From JBFXAF01 sp050184585 (GTDB lineage: Bacteria > Pseudomonadota > Alphaproteobacteria > Rhizobiales > Rhizobiaceae), in NCBI GenBank assembly GCA_050184585.1, contig JBFXAF010000002.1, positions 124,001 to 188,000 of the forward strand: a stretch of DNA of 64,000 nt, in the 5' to 3' direction. This document shows, piece by piece, positions 44,285 through 53,725 of the stretch. The notes beneath the pieces are model-generated. The model saw nothing but the letters and a program-made list of their open reading frames with translations. It did not search any database and was not told the DNA's origin. The translations under genes were made by a program, and so were the position numbers. Within the stretch, counting starts at the first letter, position 1. Each line of letters starts with the position of its first letter.

Positions 44285-45667
44285 ATGATGTCAGGGAATC
44301 CGCCTCCCGAGCTGGCCCGCTCGGAATACATACTTTCTCCTCAATTCACGATGCGGCGGCGCGAATTGATTGCGGGGCAAGCCATCCTAGTGAAGGATGG
44401 AAAGTTCGTAGAGATCGATGGCGCCGAGGAGGTATTCAAGCGATACCCGCGCCATGCGGTGGTCGACCTCCCGAAAAAAATGGTGATGCCGGGCTTTATT
44501 GATGCCCACCACCACCTGACTCAATCTTTCGGAAAGGCGCTTTCGTTTGGCGAACCCACGGAGATGTACAGGCGCATCTGGCTACCTATCAATAAGATAG
44601 CTGACGATGATTTCTTTTATATTGCTGCAAAGCTTGCCGCGCTTGAATCCCTGAGGGGCGGATTTACGACAATCGTCGACGCTGGCATGCGGGAACAAAG
44701 CCATCTGTCTTCGATCGCCGCAGCAGTCAGAGACGTTGGATTGCGATGTATACTTACGTACGTATGCAATGACGCCGGCTTGGTTGGGACTACGACCAAC
44801 TACAAGGATATCATCGAGAACGCGCTCACCCACATTCGCAGATATGAGCACGACCTGCTGATCAGGCCGTCTTTGTCCGTATCCGTTCCGGAGGCCGGTT
44901 CCGTCGACATGTTGCGCGAGGTCGCGAAGATTTGCAGCGAAGCCGGGGCCGTTTTCCAGACCCACGTCAACGAACATCTTTCCATCGTCGAACGGTCGGT
45001 GTTGCGACATGGCATGAGGCCGCTGGAGTATCTCGACCACATCGGGGTGCTCGGTCCCAACGTCCTGGTTGGCCATGCAGCATTGTTGACGGCGACCGAA
45101 TGCAAGTTGTTGCTCGAGTCCGATACTGCAGTCGCATACAATCCAGTGGCGAGCCAATGGCGCGGAACCGCCGTGGCGCCAGCCGCGATGTTTGCAGCTC
45201 TGGGAATCCGATTTGGTATAGGCACGGACGGCACGCGCAGCGATGCATTTCGATTGATCGATGCCGCAGAGGCCGCGCAACGGTTCACTTCCATGCAGGC
45301 AGGCGACTTCTCGTTCGGCGCTGGCTGGACATGGCTCGATCATGGGACGACGGCCGGCGCGGCGGCCGTCGGTTTGGAGGCGGTCACGGGTGCCATCGAA
45401 CCTGAACGGGAGGCGGACTACCTAATCGTAGACATCGACGTCCCGGAGATGACCCCGACCTGGGATCTCCCTTGGGAACTGGTACGCATTGCGTGTCGAG
45501 ATCAGATTTTGGGGGTTGCGGTCGGGGGCCGCCTACGCCTTTGGCGCGGCTGGCCGACGGACTGGGATGCTGGGGCCCTTATGCAGAGCGTTTCACGTGC
45601 TGCTGCTAGAATCGTGCAACGGGCGGCAATCGATCGAGTCCGAAGGCCAACTGGTTCGAGGCCCTGA
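44285..45667 (+). CDS. Amidohydrolase of the chlorohydrolase / deaminase type
   Basis: 460 residues. Metal-binding and catalytic blocks in order: PGFIDAHHHLTQSF (His-x-His near residue 80), QTHVNEH (near 220), VGHAALL (near 258) and GTDGTRSD (near 309). This is the AtzA/TrzN/guanine-deaminase-like branch, which removes Cl or NH2 from N-heterocycles. Weak ribosome-binding site: ATG 44285 or 44288 or TTG 44273. It lies in an AT-richer island between a binding protein and a permease, so it probably hydrolyses the imported compound. Confidence 0.8.
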   Translation: MMSGNPPPELARSEYILSPQFTMRRRELIAGQAILVKDGKFVEIDGAEEVFKRYPRHAVVDLPKKMVMPGFIDAHHHLTQSFGKALSFGEPTEMYRRIWLPINKIADDDFFYIAAKLAALESLRGGFTTIVDAGMREQSHLSSIAAAVRDVGLRCILTYVCNDAGLVGTTTNYKDIIENALTHIRRYEHDLLIRPSLSVSVPEAGSVDMLREVAKICSEAGAVFQTHVNEHLSIVERSVLRHGMRPLEYLDHIGVLGPNVLVGHAALLTATECKLLLESDTAVAYNPVASQWRGTAVAPAAMFAALGIRFGIGTDGTRSDAFRLIDAAEAAQRFTSMQAGDFSFGAGWTWLDHGTTAGAAAVGLEAVTGAIEPEREADYLIVDIDVPEMTPTWDLPWELVRIACRDQILGVAVGGRLRLWRGWPTDWDAGALMQSVSRAAARIVQRAAIDRVRRPTGSRP

Positions 45668-45756
45668 CACTCTATTTTGATACACGATCAGAGCTGTCGT
45701 CCTTGGCCTGAAGTACAACGATCTCTTCAGCTGCAGCGCGTCCAACCTGGAACACG

Positions 45757-46482
45757 ATGATGCTCAACCTCGCCGATCTGGTAATCCTGATGCTCGGCGT
45801 ATCCGTGGGCTCTTTCGTTCAGAGTACAAGTGGGATAGGATTTGCGCTGGTTGTAGTACCAGTGTTTTTGATGATACTTCCTGATGACTTGCCTTCAACC
45901 ATCATTTTGTTGATGATTCTATTAAATATATATATATACATGTCGGAAAGAGACCATGCAGATATTCTTGGGGTTATCTGGATTACAGCTGGTAGAATCC
46001 CTGGAACTCTCGTCGGAGTTTTTTTGCTAAGTCAATTTTCGGACAGGACCATTGGGTATCTGGTCGGCGCATCGATGCTGGCTGCGGTGGGACTGACTGC
46101 GCTTAAACCGTCCTTCCGAGTAACCAAGAAGACGTTTGTGGGAGTCGGTCTATTTACCGGTGCAACAGAAACGGCCACCGGTATCGGTGGCCCGCCGATT
46201 GCGCTGATTTACCAGCATCGTCCCAGCGAGGTTCTTAGATCAACCGTCGCTTGCTGCTCTTTTGTAGGGCAGATCGTCTCGGCAATCGGGCTAGCAATTC
46301 TCGGAAACATAGGCAGCGATCAGATACGAACGACCCTGATGCTGCTGCCTGCCCTGGCCGCTGGAATCGTCGGTGGCAAGTTCGTGTTCAGGCATATCGA
46401 CCGCAGCAGGATGCGTGTCTCGGTTTTGGTTCTGGCAACGGCGTCCAGCGTCGCGTTGCTGACACGTGATCTGTGGCAATGA
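45757..46482 (+). CDS. TauE/SafE family sulfite/organic anion permease
   Basis: 241 residues and about eight membrane helices. The N-terminal half holds SVGSFVQSTSGIGFALVVVP, and the second half holds FTGATETATGIGGPPIALIY, the paired signature of the TauE/SafE (DUF81) family. These transport sulfite, sulfoacetate or other anions. It is AT-rich, with a run of ATATATATAT inside the third helix, unlike genes outside the island. Confidence 0.88.
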   Translation: MMLNLADLVILMLGVSVGSFVQSTSGIGFALVVVPVFLMILPDDLPSTIILLMILLNIYIYMSERDHADILGVIWITAGRIPGTLVGVFLLSQFSDRTIGYLVGASMLAAVGLTALKPSFRVTKKTFVGVGLFTGATETATGIGGPPIALIYQHRPSEVLRSTVACCSFVGQIVSAIGLAILGNIGSDQIRTTLMLLPALAAGIVGGKFVFRHIDRSRMRVSVLVLATASSVALLTRDLWQ

Positions 46483-46519
46483 ACTAGGAACTCGGAACCA
46501 GGTCACGAATGTTGGGAAC

Positions 46520-46747
46520 ATGCGGCACCAGACGCTGATCGTGGCGATCGGTTTCGCGCTGACTGGTATCGGGCTGTCCGTCGGGACCGAAGCGATGCTC
46601 GTCGTCGCCGGCACGGTCCTTGGATGCCTGACCGGCTACGAGATCGTCCGCCGCGTGCCGGCGCTCAGACTGGTGTTCGGGTTGAAGCGCATGCGGGAGC
46701 GACCCCGACAACATGGCGCCGCCGATGCCCTATCCCGTGTCGCCTGA
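46520..46747 (+). CDS. Small two-helix membrane protein
   Basis: 75 residues with two hydrophobic helices (TLIVAIGFALTGIGLSVG and AMLVVAGTVLGCLTGYEIV) and a basic tail. It lies 37 bp after the TauE gene on the same strand. No family is recognised. It may be an accessory to the permease. Confidence 0.5.
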   Translation: MRHQTLIVAIGFALTGIGLSVGTEAMLVVAGTVLGCLTGYEIVRRVPALRLVFGLKRMRERPRQHGAADALSRVA

Positions 46748-46801
46748 AACCCAAAGGGGCGGCCTGCGCTGCTTTGGCTGATGTGAGGAGGAACAGGCGT
46801 C

Positions 46802-48481
46802 TCAGAACAGGCCCTCGATATAGCCCTGGTCGTTGAGGAAGATCTTCTCCGACGACGGGGCCTTGGGCAGGCCCGGCATCGTCATGATCTCCCCGCAGAT
46901 CGCCACCACGAAGCCGGCGCCGGCCGACAGCCTGACCTCGCGCACCGGCACGACATGGCCGGTCGGCGCGCCGCGCAGGTTGGGATCGGTCGAGAAGGAG
47001 TACTGGGTCTTGGCCATGCAGACCGGCAGGTGGCCGTAGCCCGCCTGCTCCCACTGGTGGAGCTGGTCGCGCACGGCCTTGTCGGCGATCGCCTCGGAGC
47101 CGCGATAGATGCGCTTGACGATCGTGTCGATCTTGTCGAACAGCTTCATCTCGTCGGGATAGAGCGGCGAGAACTGCGAGGACCCGCCCTCGGCGAGCTC
47201 GACCACCTTGTGGGCGAGCTCCTCGATGCCGGCCGAGCCCTTGGCCCAGTGCCTGCACAGGATCGCCTCGGCGCCCTGCGCCGCGACATAGTCCTTCATC
47301 GCGGCGATCTCGGCGTCGGTGTCGGAGACGAAGTGGTTCATGGCGACCACGACGGGCACGCCGAACTGCTTGACGTTCTCGATGTGGCGGCCGAGATTGG
47401 CGCAGCCCTTCCTGACCGCCTCGACATTCTCCTTGCCGAGGTCTTCCTTCTTCACCCCGCCATTCATCTTCATCGCCCGCACCGTCGCGACGATGACGGC
47501 GGCCGCCGGCTTCAGCCCGGCCTTGCGGCACTTGATGTCGAAGAACTTCTCCGCCCCGAGATCGGCGCCGAAGCCGGCCTCGGTCACCACATAGTCGGCG
47601 AGCTTGAGCGCCGTCGTGGTCGCCACTACCGAGTTGCAGCCATGCGCGATGTTGGCGAACGGGCCGCCATGCACGAAGGCCGGGTTGTTCTCCAGCGTCT
47701 GCACGAGATTCGGCTGCATGGCGTCCTTCAGGAGCACCGCCATCGCCCCGTCGGCCTTCAAATCGCGCGCGAACACCGGGCTCTTGTCGCGGCGATAGGC
47801 CACGATGATGTCGCCGATGCGCTTCTGCAGGTCTTTCAGGTCGGTGGACAGGCACAGGATCGCCATCACCTCCGAGGCGACCGTGATGTCGAAGCCGGCC
47901 TCGCGCGGATAGCCGTTCGCCACCCCGCCCAGCGAGCAGATGATCTCGCGCAGCGCCCGGTCGTTCATGTCCATGACGCGGCGCCAGGCGACGCGGCGCG
48001 TGTCGATGCCGAGCTCGTTGCCCCAGTAGATGTGGTTGTCGATCAGCGCCGACAGCAGATTGTGCGCCGTGGTGATGGCGTGGAAGTCGCCGGTGAAGTG
48101 GAGGTTCATGTCCTCCATCGGCACAACCTGCGCGTAGCCGCCGCCGGCAGCGCCCCCCTTGACCCCGAAGTTCGGCCCGAGCGAGGCCTCGCGGATGCAG
48201 GTGATGGCCTTCTTGCCGATGCGGTTCAGCCCGTCGCCCAGGCCGACCGTCGTCGTCGTCTTGCCCTCGCCCGCCGGCGTCGGGTTGATCGCCGTCACCA
48301 GGATCAGCTTGCCGTCCCTGTCCTTGCGCTTCGAGGCGATGAACTCGGCCGAGATCTTCGCCTTGTCGTGCCCGTAGGGCAGGAGATGCTCCGACGGGAT
48401 GCCCAGCCGGCCCCCGACCTCCATGATCGGCTGCTTCTTCGCAGCCCGCGCGATCTCGATGTCGGTCTTGAACTCGGCCAT
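46802..48481 (-). CDS. fhs: Formate-tetrahydrofolate ligase
   Basis: 559 residues. ATP + formate + tetrahydrofolate gives 10-formyl-tetrahydrofolate. P-loop-like NPTPAGEGKTTTTVGLGD near residue 66 and other strongly conserved blocks (FGVKGGAAGGGYAQVVPMED, LTGDFHAIT-type, RDKSPVFARDLKADGAMAVL) are all present. The ATG at 48481 gives MAEFKTDIEIA. It returns to the GC-rich style of the core genome, so the island ends before it. Confidence 0.96.
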   Translation of the reverse strand: MAEFKTDIEIARAAKKQPIMEVGGRLGIPSEHLLPYGHDKAKISAEFIASKRKDRDGKLILVTAINPTPAGEGKTTTTVGLGDGLNRIGKKAITCIREASLGPNFGVKGGAAGGGYAQVVPMEDMNLHFTGDFHAITTAHNLLSALIDNHIYWGNELGIDTRRVAWRRVMDMNDRALREIICSLGGVANGYPREAGFDITVASEVMAILCLSTDLKDLQKRIGDIIVAYRRDKSPVFARDLKADGAMAVLLKDAMQPNLVQTLENNPAFVHGGPFANIAHGCNSVVATTTALKLADYVVTEAGFGADLGAEKFFDIKCRKAGLKPAAAVIVATVRAMKMNGGVKKEDLGKENVEAVRKGCANLGRHIENVKQFGVPVVVAMNHFVSDTDAEIAAMKDYVAAQGAEAILCRHWAKGSAGIEELAHKVVELAEGGSSQFSPLYPDEMKLFDKIDTIVKRIYRGSEAIADKAVRDQLHQWEQAGYGHLPVCMAKTQYSFSTDPNLRGAPTGHVVPVREVRLSAGAGFVVAICGEIMTMPGLPKAPSSEKIFLNDQGYIEGLF

Positions 48482-48647
48482 GTGGGATCCCCTGGAGACG
48501 CCGGACGTTTCCGGTCTATTTCGCGGCGGAATGAAGCCCAATCCGCGCCATCGCCGCCGTCCCAAAACAGCCGCCCAATGCGCGAAAAGCGACAGGCGCG
48601 ATGGCGCGATTGCGACCGTGCCCTTCTGAACCGTCCGCCGGCGGACC

Positions 48648-49763
48648 CTACCTGTCCAGCACGCTCCGCGTCTCGACGAGGTTCGTGCGAACCCTCAGCA
48701 CGTAGAAGCCCATGGTCGTCAGGTGCGACGGCATCAGCCAGCCGTCCTCGCGGCCATTGGCGACGATCCAGGGTTGCAGACCCAGCACGGTGTTGAACTG
48801 CGCCTCGGTCTGATCCCACAGCGGCCCCAGCCCGCGCGTCTGGATGACGGCGGCGAAGTCGTGGCGCGCCGCTTTCATCACTCCGTAATAGCCGTAGAGC
48901 TGGCCATAGGCGAACCAGAAGCGGTCGTCGGCCCGCGTGTCGAACCAGCCGCCGCCCGCCTGCGCCTGCCGGGCGAGGATTTCCGCCGTCGAACCGAGGT
49001 CGCTGGCAACGCGGTCGACGAAGCGGGCGAGGTTGTCGGCGCGCGCGTTGAAGACCACCTCGCATTTCAGCAGCCTGTCGTTATAGGCCCTGAGAGAGGT
49101 GATCGCGGTCCGGTAGAAGGAAGGCGTCGGCGTCTTGGGACCGAACGGGCGCAGGCCGAAATACCAGGTTTCCTCGTCGAACTCGACGGCGCCGCGGGCG
49201 TCCTGCAGGTTCTGGTCGATCTGCGAGGTTCCGCGCACGCGCCCCAGCGTATCCACCAGCTCGACCGCTGTGCGGCGGATCGCCTGGTGCACGCCGCGCT
49301 GGAACGACGCCTTGTTGTCGAGGAACGGCGTGCTGTCCCAGTCGAGGCCGAACAGGCCCATCTTGTAGGCGATCGTCGAGGATATCCAGGAGTTCTGGTT
49401 TACGTTGAAGTCGATCAGGTCGGCGGTGACCTGGGTGATCGCCGATGTCGTGCAGGTCCTCACCTCGCCTTCGGCCCCTTCGTCTGTGATCTGCTCGCCC
49501 TGCGAGGGGGGCGCGAACGTATAGGCCTCGGCATAGCGCGCGTTGAAGTTCGCCCAGCTCTGCGTGTTCCAGAGGAACATGGCATAGAGATAGGCCAGTC
49601 CGACGAGGATGGCGCCTAGCACCCCCTTCAGGATCCAGCCGCGTTGCGTGTACCAGCGGGCCGCCCACATGAACGGCCAGAGCAGCAGGCCAATGACGAG
49701 CCCGATGCCGCGGCCTATCCATTGGAACACGCGTACGAAGAAGTTGACGATCGGGTCCAGCAT
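48648..49763 (-). CDS. DUF2333 membrane protein
   Basis: 371 residues. A hydrophobic N-terminal stretch (ILVGLAYLYAMFLWNTQSW about residues 51-69, with an earlier segment RGIGLVIGLLLWPFMWA) is followed by a long soluble domain. Central block NQNSWISSTIAYKMGLFGLDWDSTPFLDNKASFQRG is characteristic. Function unknown. Last gene of the five-gene cluster, 9 bp after the DUF6638-like gene. Confidence 0.8.
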   Translation of the reverse strand: MLDPIVNFFVRVFQWIGRGIGLVIGLLLWPFMWAARWYTQRGWILKGVLGAILVGLAYLYAMFLWNTQSWANFNARYAEAYTFAPPSQGEQITDEGAEGEVRTCTTSAITQVTADLIDFNVNQNSWISSTIAYKMGLFGLDWDSTPFLDNKASFQRGVHQAIRRTAVELVDTLGRVRGTSQIDQNLQDARGAVEFDEETWYFGLRPFGPKTPTPSFYRTAITSLRAYNDRLLKCEVVFNARADNLARFVDRVASDLGSTAEILARQAQAGGGWFDTRADDRFWFAYGQLYGYYGVMKAARHDFAAVIQTRGLGPLWDQTEAQFNTVLGLQPWIVANGREDGWLMPSHLTTMGFYVLRVRTNLVETRSVLDR

Positions 49764-49772
49764 GCCTTGCCC

Positions 49773-51059
49773 CTAGTCGGTCAGCCCATACAGCCGCTCG
49801 CGGAAGGCGGCCTTGTCCTTGAGATATGTGGTTTTGAGCACGTCCACAACAAGATGGTGCCACGCCTCCGTCATCGTCTCGTAGTCGGCGTAGAAGCCCT
49901 GCTTGTTGAAGACGTAGCGCGACACGAAGTCGGCGGGCACGAAGTCGGAGATCAGGCGGTTTGTCAGCCAGGCGTCCGGGTGATCGGGCTTGGCGCGGAT
50001 CACCTGGAAGCGATGCTGCGGAAACACCTCCTCGATCTTCAGGTGCCCGAGCTGGATGATTTCGCGCTTGGCCGCGTTGAGAAAGGGGAAGACCCCGTCC
50101 TGGTTGATCAGGTCCGCGTTCGACTGGATCCACGTCTGCAGCCAGACGCGTGTCGCGTCGCTGAGGTCTCGCTCCGGCTCGACCTGGCGGATCACGGCGC
50201 GCACCGCCATTTCGGCGCGGTGTTCCATGTAGCCGGACGCCTCGATCCAGGACGCGCGCGGCAGTTCGATGCGTTTCGTCTGCGCCAGGAAGCGATAGAC
50301 ACGCTCCGCGTCGCGGATCGAAAGATAGCTCACCTGCCACGGCCGCGAGCGGCGGAAGCCGGGCGCGGTCGGATCCGAGACGATGGTGGTCATGTCGGGA
50401 TCGACGAACACGTATATCCCGCCGAAATGGCTGGTCCAGAAGGCGTTGTGCCGGAAGATCACCTGGTCCGGCACCAGCGCGTTCTCGCGTATGTCCCCGG
50501 TGACCTTGACGAGGTCGACCATGCGGTTCAGCAGGTCGTCGTCGCGCCAGGCGTCGGGCTCCTGCTTCAGCCTGTCGACCAGTTTGCCGAGTTCCGCCGC
50601 CTTGCCGAGCACGTCCTCGGCCGACAGCACGCGGAACTCGACCTGGTTGATCGAGATCAGGTCCTCGATGTCCTCGACCTTGGCGACGGAATCCTCGATC
50701 TCGCCGTAGATCACGTCCTTGATGGTCAGCGCGTCGATCGCCCTGCCGTTGCGGGACATGAACTCGTAGACGAGCTGGGACGTGTTGGAAAACGCCGTGT
50801 GCACGACCGGCAGGTCGATCTGCGCCGGCGTCAGGATGATGAAGCGACGATTGACCTCGTTGGGATCGAGATAGTGCGGGTCCTTCAGTTCCGCCGCCAC
50901 CTGTGGTGAGAAGCCCGTGCGGTCGATCTCGAAACTCTCCAGCTTCGTTGGCTTCAGCCCGAACGCCTTCAGCGCCTTGTTGTAGCGCTCAATCAGGTGC
51001 GGTTCTTCGATCGGCAGCAGGCGACCGTAGATCAGCTCGTTGTCGCGCAGGAGGTCCAT
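49773..51059 (-). CDS. DUF6638-like protein
   Basis: 428 residues, soluble, with no membrane helix. Blocks such as LIERYNKALKAFGLKPTKLE, EVNRRFIILTPAQIDLPVVHTAF, EPDAWRDDDLLNRMVDLVKVTGDIREN and FWTSHFGGIYVFVDPD resemble DUF6638. The ATG at 51059 is preferred, although a TTG at 51068 overlaps the PIN toxin stop (TTGA). Function unknown. Member of the AAA+ cluster. Confidence 0.7.
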   Translation of the reverse strand: MDLLRDNELIYGRLLPIEEPHLIERYNKALKAFGLKPTKLESFEIDRTGFSPQVAAELKDPHYLDPNEVNRRFIILTPAQIDLPVVHTAFSNTSQLVYEFMSRNGRAIDALTIKDVIYGEIEDSVAKVEDIEDLISINQVEFRVLSAEDVLGKAAELGKLVDRLKQEPDAWRDDDLLNRMVDLVKVTGDIRENALVPDQVIFRHNAFWTSHFGGIYVFVDPDMTTIVSDPTAPGFRRSRPWQVSYLSIRDAERVYRFLAQTKRIELPRASWIEASGYMEHRAEMAVRAVIRQVEPERDLSDATRVWLQTWIQSNADLINQDGVFPFLNAAKREIIQLGHLKIEEVFPQHRFQVIRAKPDHPDAWLTNRLISDFVPADFVSRYVFNKQGFYADYETMTEAWHHLVVDVLKTTYLKDKAAFRERLYGLTD

Positions 51060-51064
51060 GATGT

Positions 51065-51481
51065 TCAACTCAGCGATACAGCGAGGGCCACACCAGCCCT
51101 TTGTGTCGCTCGTGCAAGGGCATCGTCCAGCGTAGCCAAAGGCAGCGCAAGACGCTGAGCAAGCTCCAGATAGAGAGCGTCATAGATCGTCAAACGATAG
51201 AGGTCGGCGAGTTCGATCGCAGCGCCCATCCTGTTTACTCCTTCGAGGTCTCTGACGAGATTGAGCCTCGGGAAACTTTCGTAAGCAGCTGAGCGCGCAC
51301 GCTGGTCGATCCTGCCCTTGCGCACCGCCATGATCAGCCCGTTGGCGAGTTCGGCGGGGAAATGGAAAGGGACATGGCCCCCTTCGTTTATCACGCGGTT
51401 CAAAACCGTATCCGCCGCCGGCGACCATTCATCAGGCAGTGTCCATGCCATTGCCATGGAATTATCAATGACGAAGCTCAA
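51065..51481 (-). CDS. VapC-type PIN-domain toxin
   Basis: 138 residues. PIN acidic residues are seen in FVIDNSMAMAW (Asp near 6), FPAELANGLIMA (Glu near 43) and LTIYDALYLELAQRLALPLATLDDALA (Asp near 99 and Asp-Asp near 117). The family cuts specific RNAs. The start overlaps the antitoxin stop by 4 bp. The gene sits inside the AAA+ cluster and its stop touches the DUF6638-like gene. Confidence 0.9.
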   Translation of the reverse strand: MSFVIDNSMAMAWTLPDEWSPAADTVLNRVINEGGHVPFHFPAELANGLIMAVRKGRIDQRARSAAYESFPRLNLVRDLEGVNRMGAAIELADLYRLTIYDALYLELAQRLALPLATLDDALARATQRAGVALAVSLS

Positions 51482-51720
51482 TAGCGGCGGCCCGCATTGA
51501 CCAGGTCTTTAAGGCTTTCCGGCCCGGTACGAGCCTGCGCGCGGATTGCGCGCAGTACTGCCGCGGCCTCGCGTGCCTTCTCTACGTCGCGCTCCTTGGC
51601 CGGCACCAGCCGCGCAATGGGCTTGCCGTGCTTGGTGATCGTGATCTCCTCGCCCTTGGCGACCAGCTCGAGAAGCGCGCTCAGCGAATTCCTTGCCTCG
51701 AGTGTGCCGACTTCACGCAT
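51478..51720 (-). CDS. Phd/YefM-type antitoxin
   Basis: 80 residues. The N-terminal pattern TLEARNSLSALLELVAKGEEITITKHGKPIARLVP is the Phd/YefM DNA-binding fold, and the acidic C-terminus would wrap the PIN toxin. It is the first gene of the TA pair, with a 70-bp gap from the AAA+ gene upstream, so it may have its own promoter. Confidence 0.9.
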   Translation of the reverse strand: MREVGTLEARNSLSALLELVAKGEEITITKHGKPIARLVPAKERDVEKAREAAAVLRAIRAQARTGPESLKDLVNAGRRY

Positions 51721-51790
51721 GACGGTGCCTTTCTAGCCAGCCACGCCACAATTTAGCTGCTCGCGTGCTGCACATCAATGCCACGCCCGC

Positions 51791-53701
51791 TCACGCATTC
51801 CACAGCCCCTTGGTCTTCAGCTCTTCCATCTCCCTTGCCGCGCGTTCGCGCAGGCGGGCGTCGCGTAGGAGCTTCTGCACGGCGGAATCATCGGCGCGGT
51901 CGGAGTAACGGAACTCGGAATCGGCGTAGCGGTTGATCTCCTGCATCACCATGGCCATGTCGAAGGGCCCGCGCAGTTCCTCCACCATGGCTTTCTTCTC
52001 GTCGTAGGACTTGTGCATGAAGGTCTCGGGCTTGTCGAACCAGTCGTCGGGAAGCTCGATGTCCATCGCGCGCATCTTGATCGCGTCGGTGACGTTCTTG
52101 ATGGCCCGGCCGGTGAAGCGCGGCTCCGCCTCCTTGATCATGTGCAGATAGGCGCCGACGTCGGCCATGGTCTTCGCCTGGCCCTTCTCCTTGGAAAACC
52201 GCTCGTAGACCTTCATCAGCCCGTCCTCGTGCGGCTTCGCGTGGCTCTCATAGGCCGTATCGATGGCCCGCTGGATTTCCTGCGCGGCATAGAGCTGGTG
52301 CTCGCCGAGCGCGATCTTGTGGTTCTTGCCGGCGAGCAGCACGAAGATGTCGATGTAGTCGTCGCGCGTCTGGGGCCCGTCGACCAGCCACCGGGCGCCG
52401 GCTCGCTGCCGCAGCGCGTCGTCGACGTTCTCGGGATAGTTGGAGAACATGCCGAAAGTTGAGTTGCCGCGGATCACCGTCATGGCGCCGGAGAAGGCCG
52501 ACATGAGCACGCCCGTGATCTCGTGCTGGCCGGCGGACGCCCGGTCGTCGGAACGCTTCGCCGCCACCTGGTCGATGTCGTCCACGGTGCCGAAGCCGAT
52601 CGCGCGAGGGTTGAGGACATTGTCGATGAAGGTCCGGCAGTTCTGGCCAGACTTGCCCTGGTACGACGAGATCTGGTCGACGCCGAAATTCTCGTAGTGG
52701 AAGGCGTAGCCGGCCACCTGGCAGTAGTCGTTGATCAACCCCGCGATCATCTGGATCAGCGTCGTCTTGCCGGTGCCCGGCGCGCCGTCGCCGATGAAGG
52801 TGAAGAGGAAGCCGCCGAGTTCCACGAACGGGTTCGACTGCCGGTCGAAGTCGTAGGCCATCAGCATCTTGGAAAGCTTGACCGACTGGTACTTCGCGAT
52901 GTGGTTGCCGACCACCTCGTCCGGCTTCTTGAACGTCATCACCAGTGGCTTCGACTTCGCGCCCGGCGCGACGTCGAAGCCGTCCAGCGTGAAGTCGTCG
53001 GCGTCGATCCTGATATGCGCGTTCTCGAAATCGCCCAGCCGGTCGAACCGGCCCTTTCGCGCCAGCAGCCCCTCGACGGCGGCGCGGGCGAAGGCGCGGG
53101 CACGCGCGGCTAGGTCTGTGTCGGCCTTGGCGCCGGCGAGCGCCCGGTCGAGCCCCGCAACCATCGACTTCAGCGCGTCCTGAGCCGTGTCGAACAGGAA
53201 ATCGGGCTCGTCCACGTCGTTCGGCGGCTCGCCCTCGCCGTCGATGAGCTGGGTGAGATAGGACGCGAACGCGAAGGCCGCGACATAGGCGGCGGACGAT
53301 AGGAGCTTGCGGAAGTTCGCGGCGTCATCGCCTTCCAGCGGCGCGCGCGCATTCTTGGCCTGCAGGCTTTCCAGTTCCCCGGCGCGGGCGAAGACGTCGG
53401 CGACAGCCAGCGCCACCTGCAATCCCCTGCGCGCACGATAGAGCAGGGTGTGCTGGGCGATCGACATCAGCTGGTCGTCGGGCTTCAGCGCCGCGACGGT
53501 CTTGGCCAGTTCGACCTCGCGCGTCTTGCGCACCGAGCCGGCCGAAACCGTCGAGACGAAGCGCCGGCCGGTGCCCGCGAGCTGTGTGTTGGAGGATCCC
53601 GACGAATCCTCCAACACGATGACGCGGGTGATCATGGACTGCGCCGCCGCGCGATGCTTCTCGATGTCGGCTTCCGGGATGGTGGTCAGGCCGGTGTCCA
53701 T
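51791..53701 (-). CDS. AAA+ family ATPase
   Basis: 636 residues. The central AAA+ module has Walker A GDGAPGTGKTTLIQMIAG near residue 305, Walker B GTVDDIDQVA near 375, and sensor-1 with probable arginine finger in FGMFSNYPENVDDALRQRAGAR near 420. The N-terminal 290 residues are helical with no recognised family. C-terminal about 470-636 forms a lid-like helical tail. Third gene of the coiled-coil / unknown / AAA+ / DUF6638 / DUF2333 cluster. It probably remodels a protein or membrane complex. Confidence 0.85.
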   Translation of the reverse strand: MDTGLTTIPEADIEKHRAAAQSMITRVIVLEDSSGSSNTQLAGTGRRFVSTVSAGSVRKTREVELAKTVAALKPDDQLMSIAQHTLLYRARRGLQVALAVADVFARAGELESLQAKNARAPLEGDDAANFRKLLSSAAYVAAFAFASYLTQLIDGEGEPPNDVDEPDFLFDTAQDALKSMVAGLDRALAGAKADTDLAARARAFARAAVEGLLARKGRFDRLGDFENAHIRIDADDFTLDGFDVAPGAKSKPLVMTFKKPDEVVGNHIAKYQSVKLSKMLMAYDFDRQSNPFVELGGFLFTFIGDGAPGTGKTTLIQMIAGLINDYCQVAGYAFHYENFGVDQISSYQGKSGQNCRTFIDNVLNPRAIGFGTVDDIDQVAAKRSDDRASAGQHEITGVLMSAFSGAMTVIRGNSTFGMFSNYPENVDDALRQRAGARWLVDGPQTRDDYIDIFVLLAGKNHKIALGEHQLYAAQEIQRAIDTAYESHAKPHEDGLMKVYERFSKEKGQAKTMADVGAYLHMIKEAEPRFTGRAIKNVTDAIKMRAMDIELPDDWFDKPETFMHKSYDEKKAMVEELRGPFDMAMVMQEINRYADSEFRYSDRADDSAVQKLLRDARLRERAAREMEELKTKGLWNA

Positions 53702-53725
53702 GATGCCCTCGAATTGAAGTTCCGC

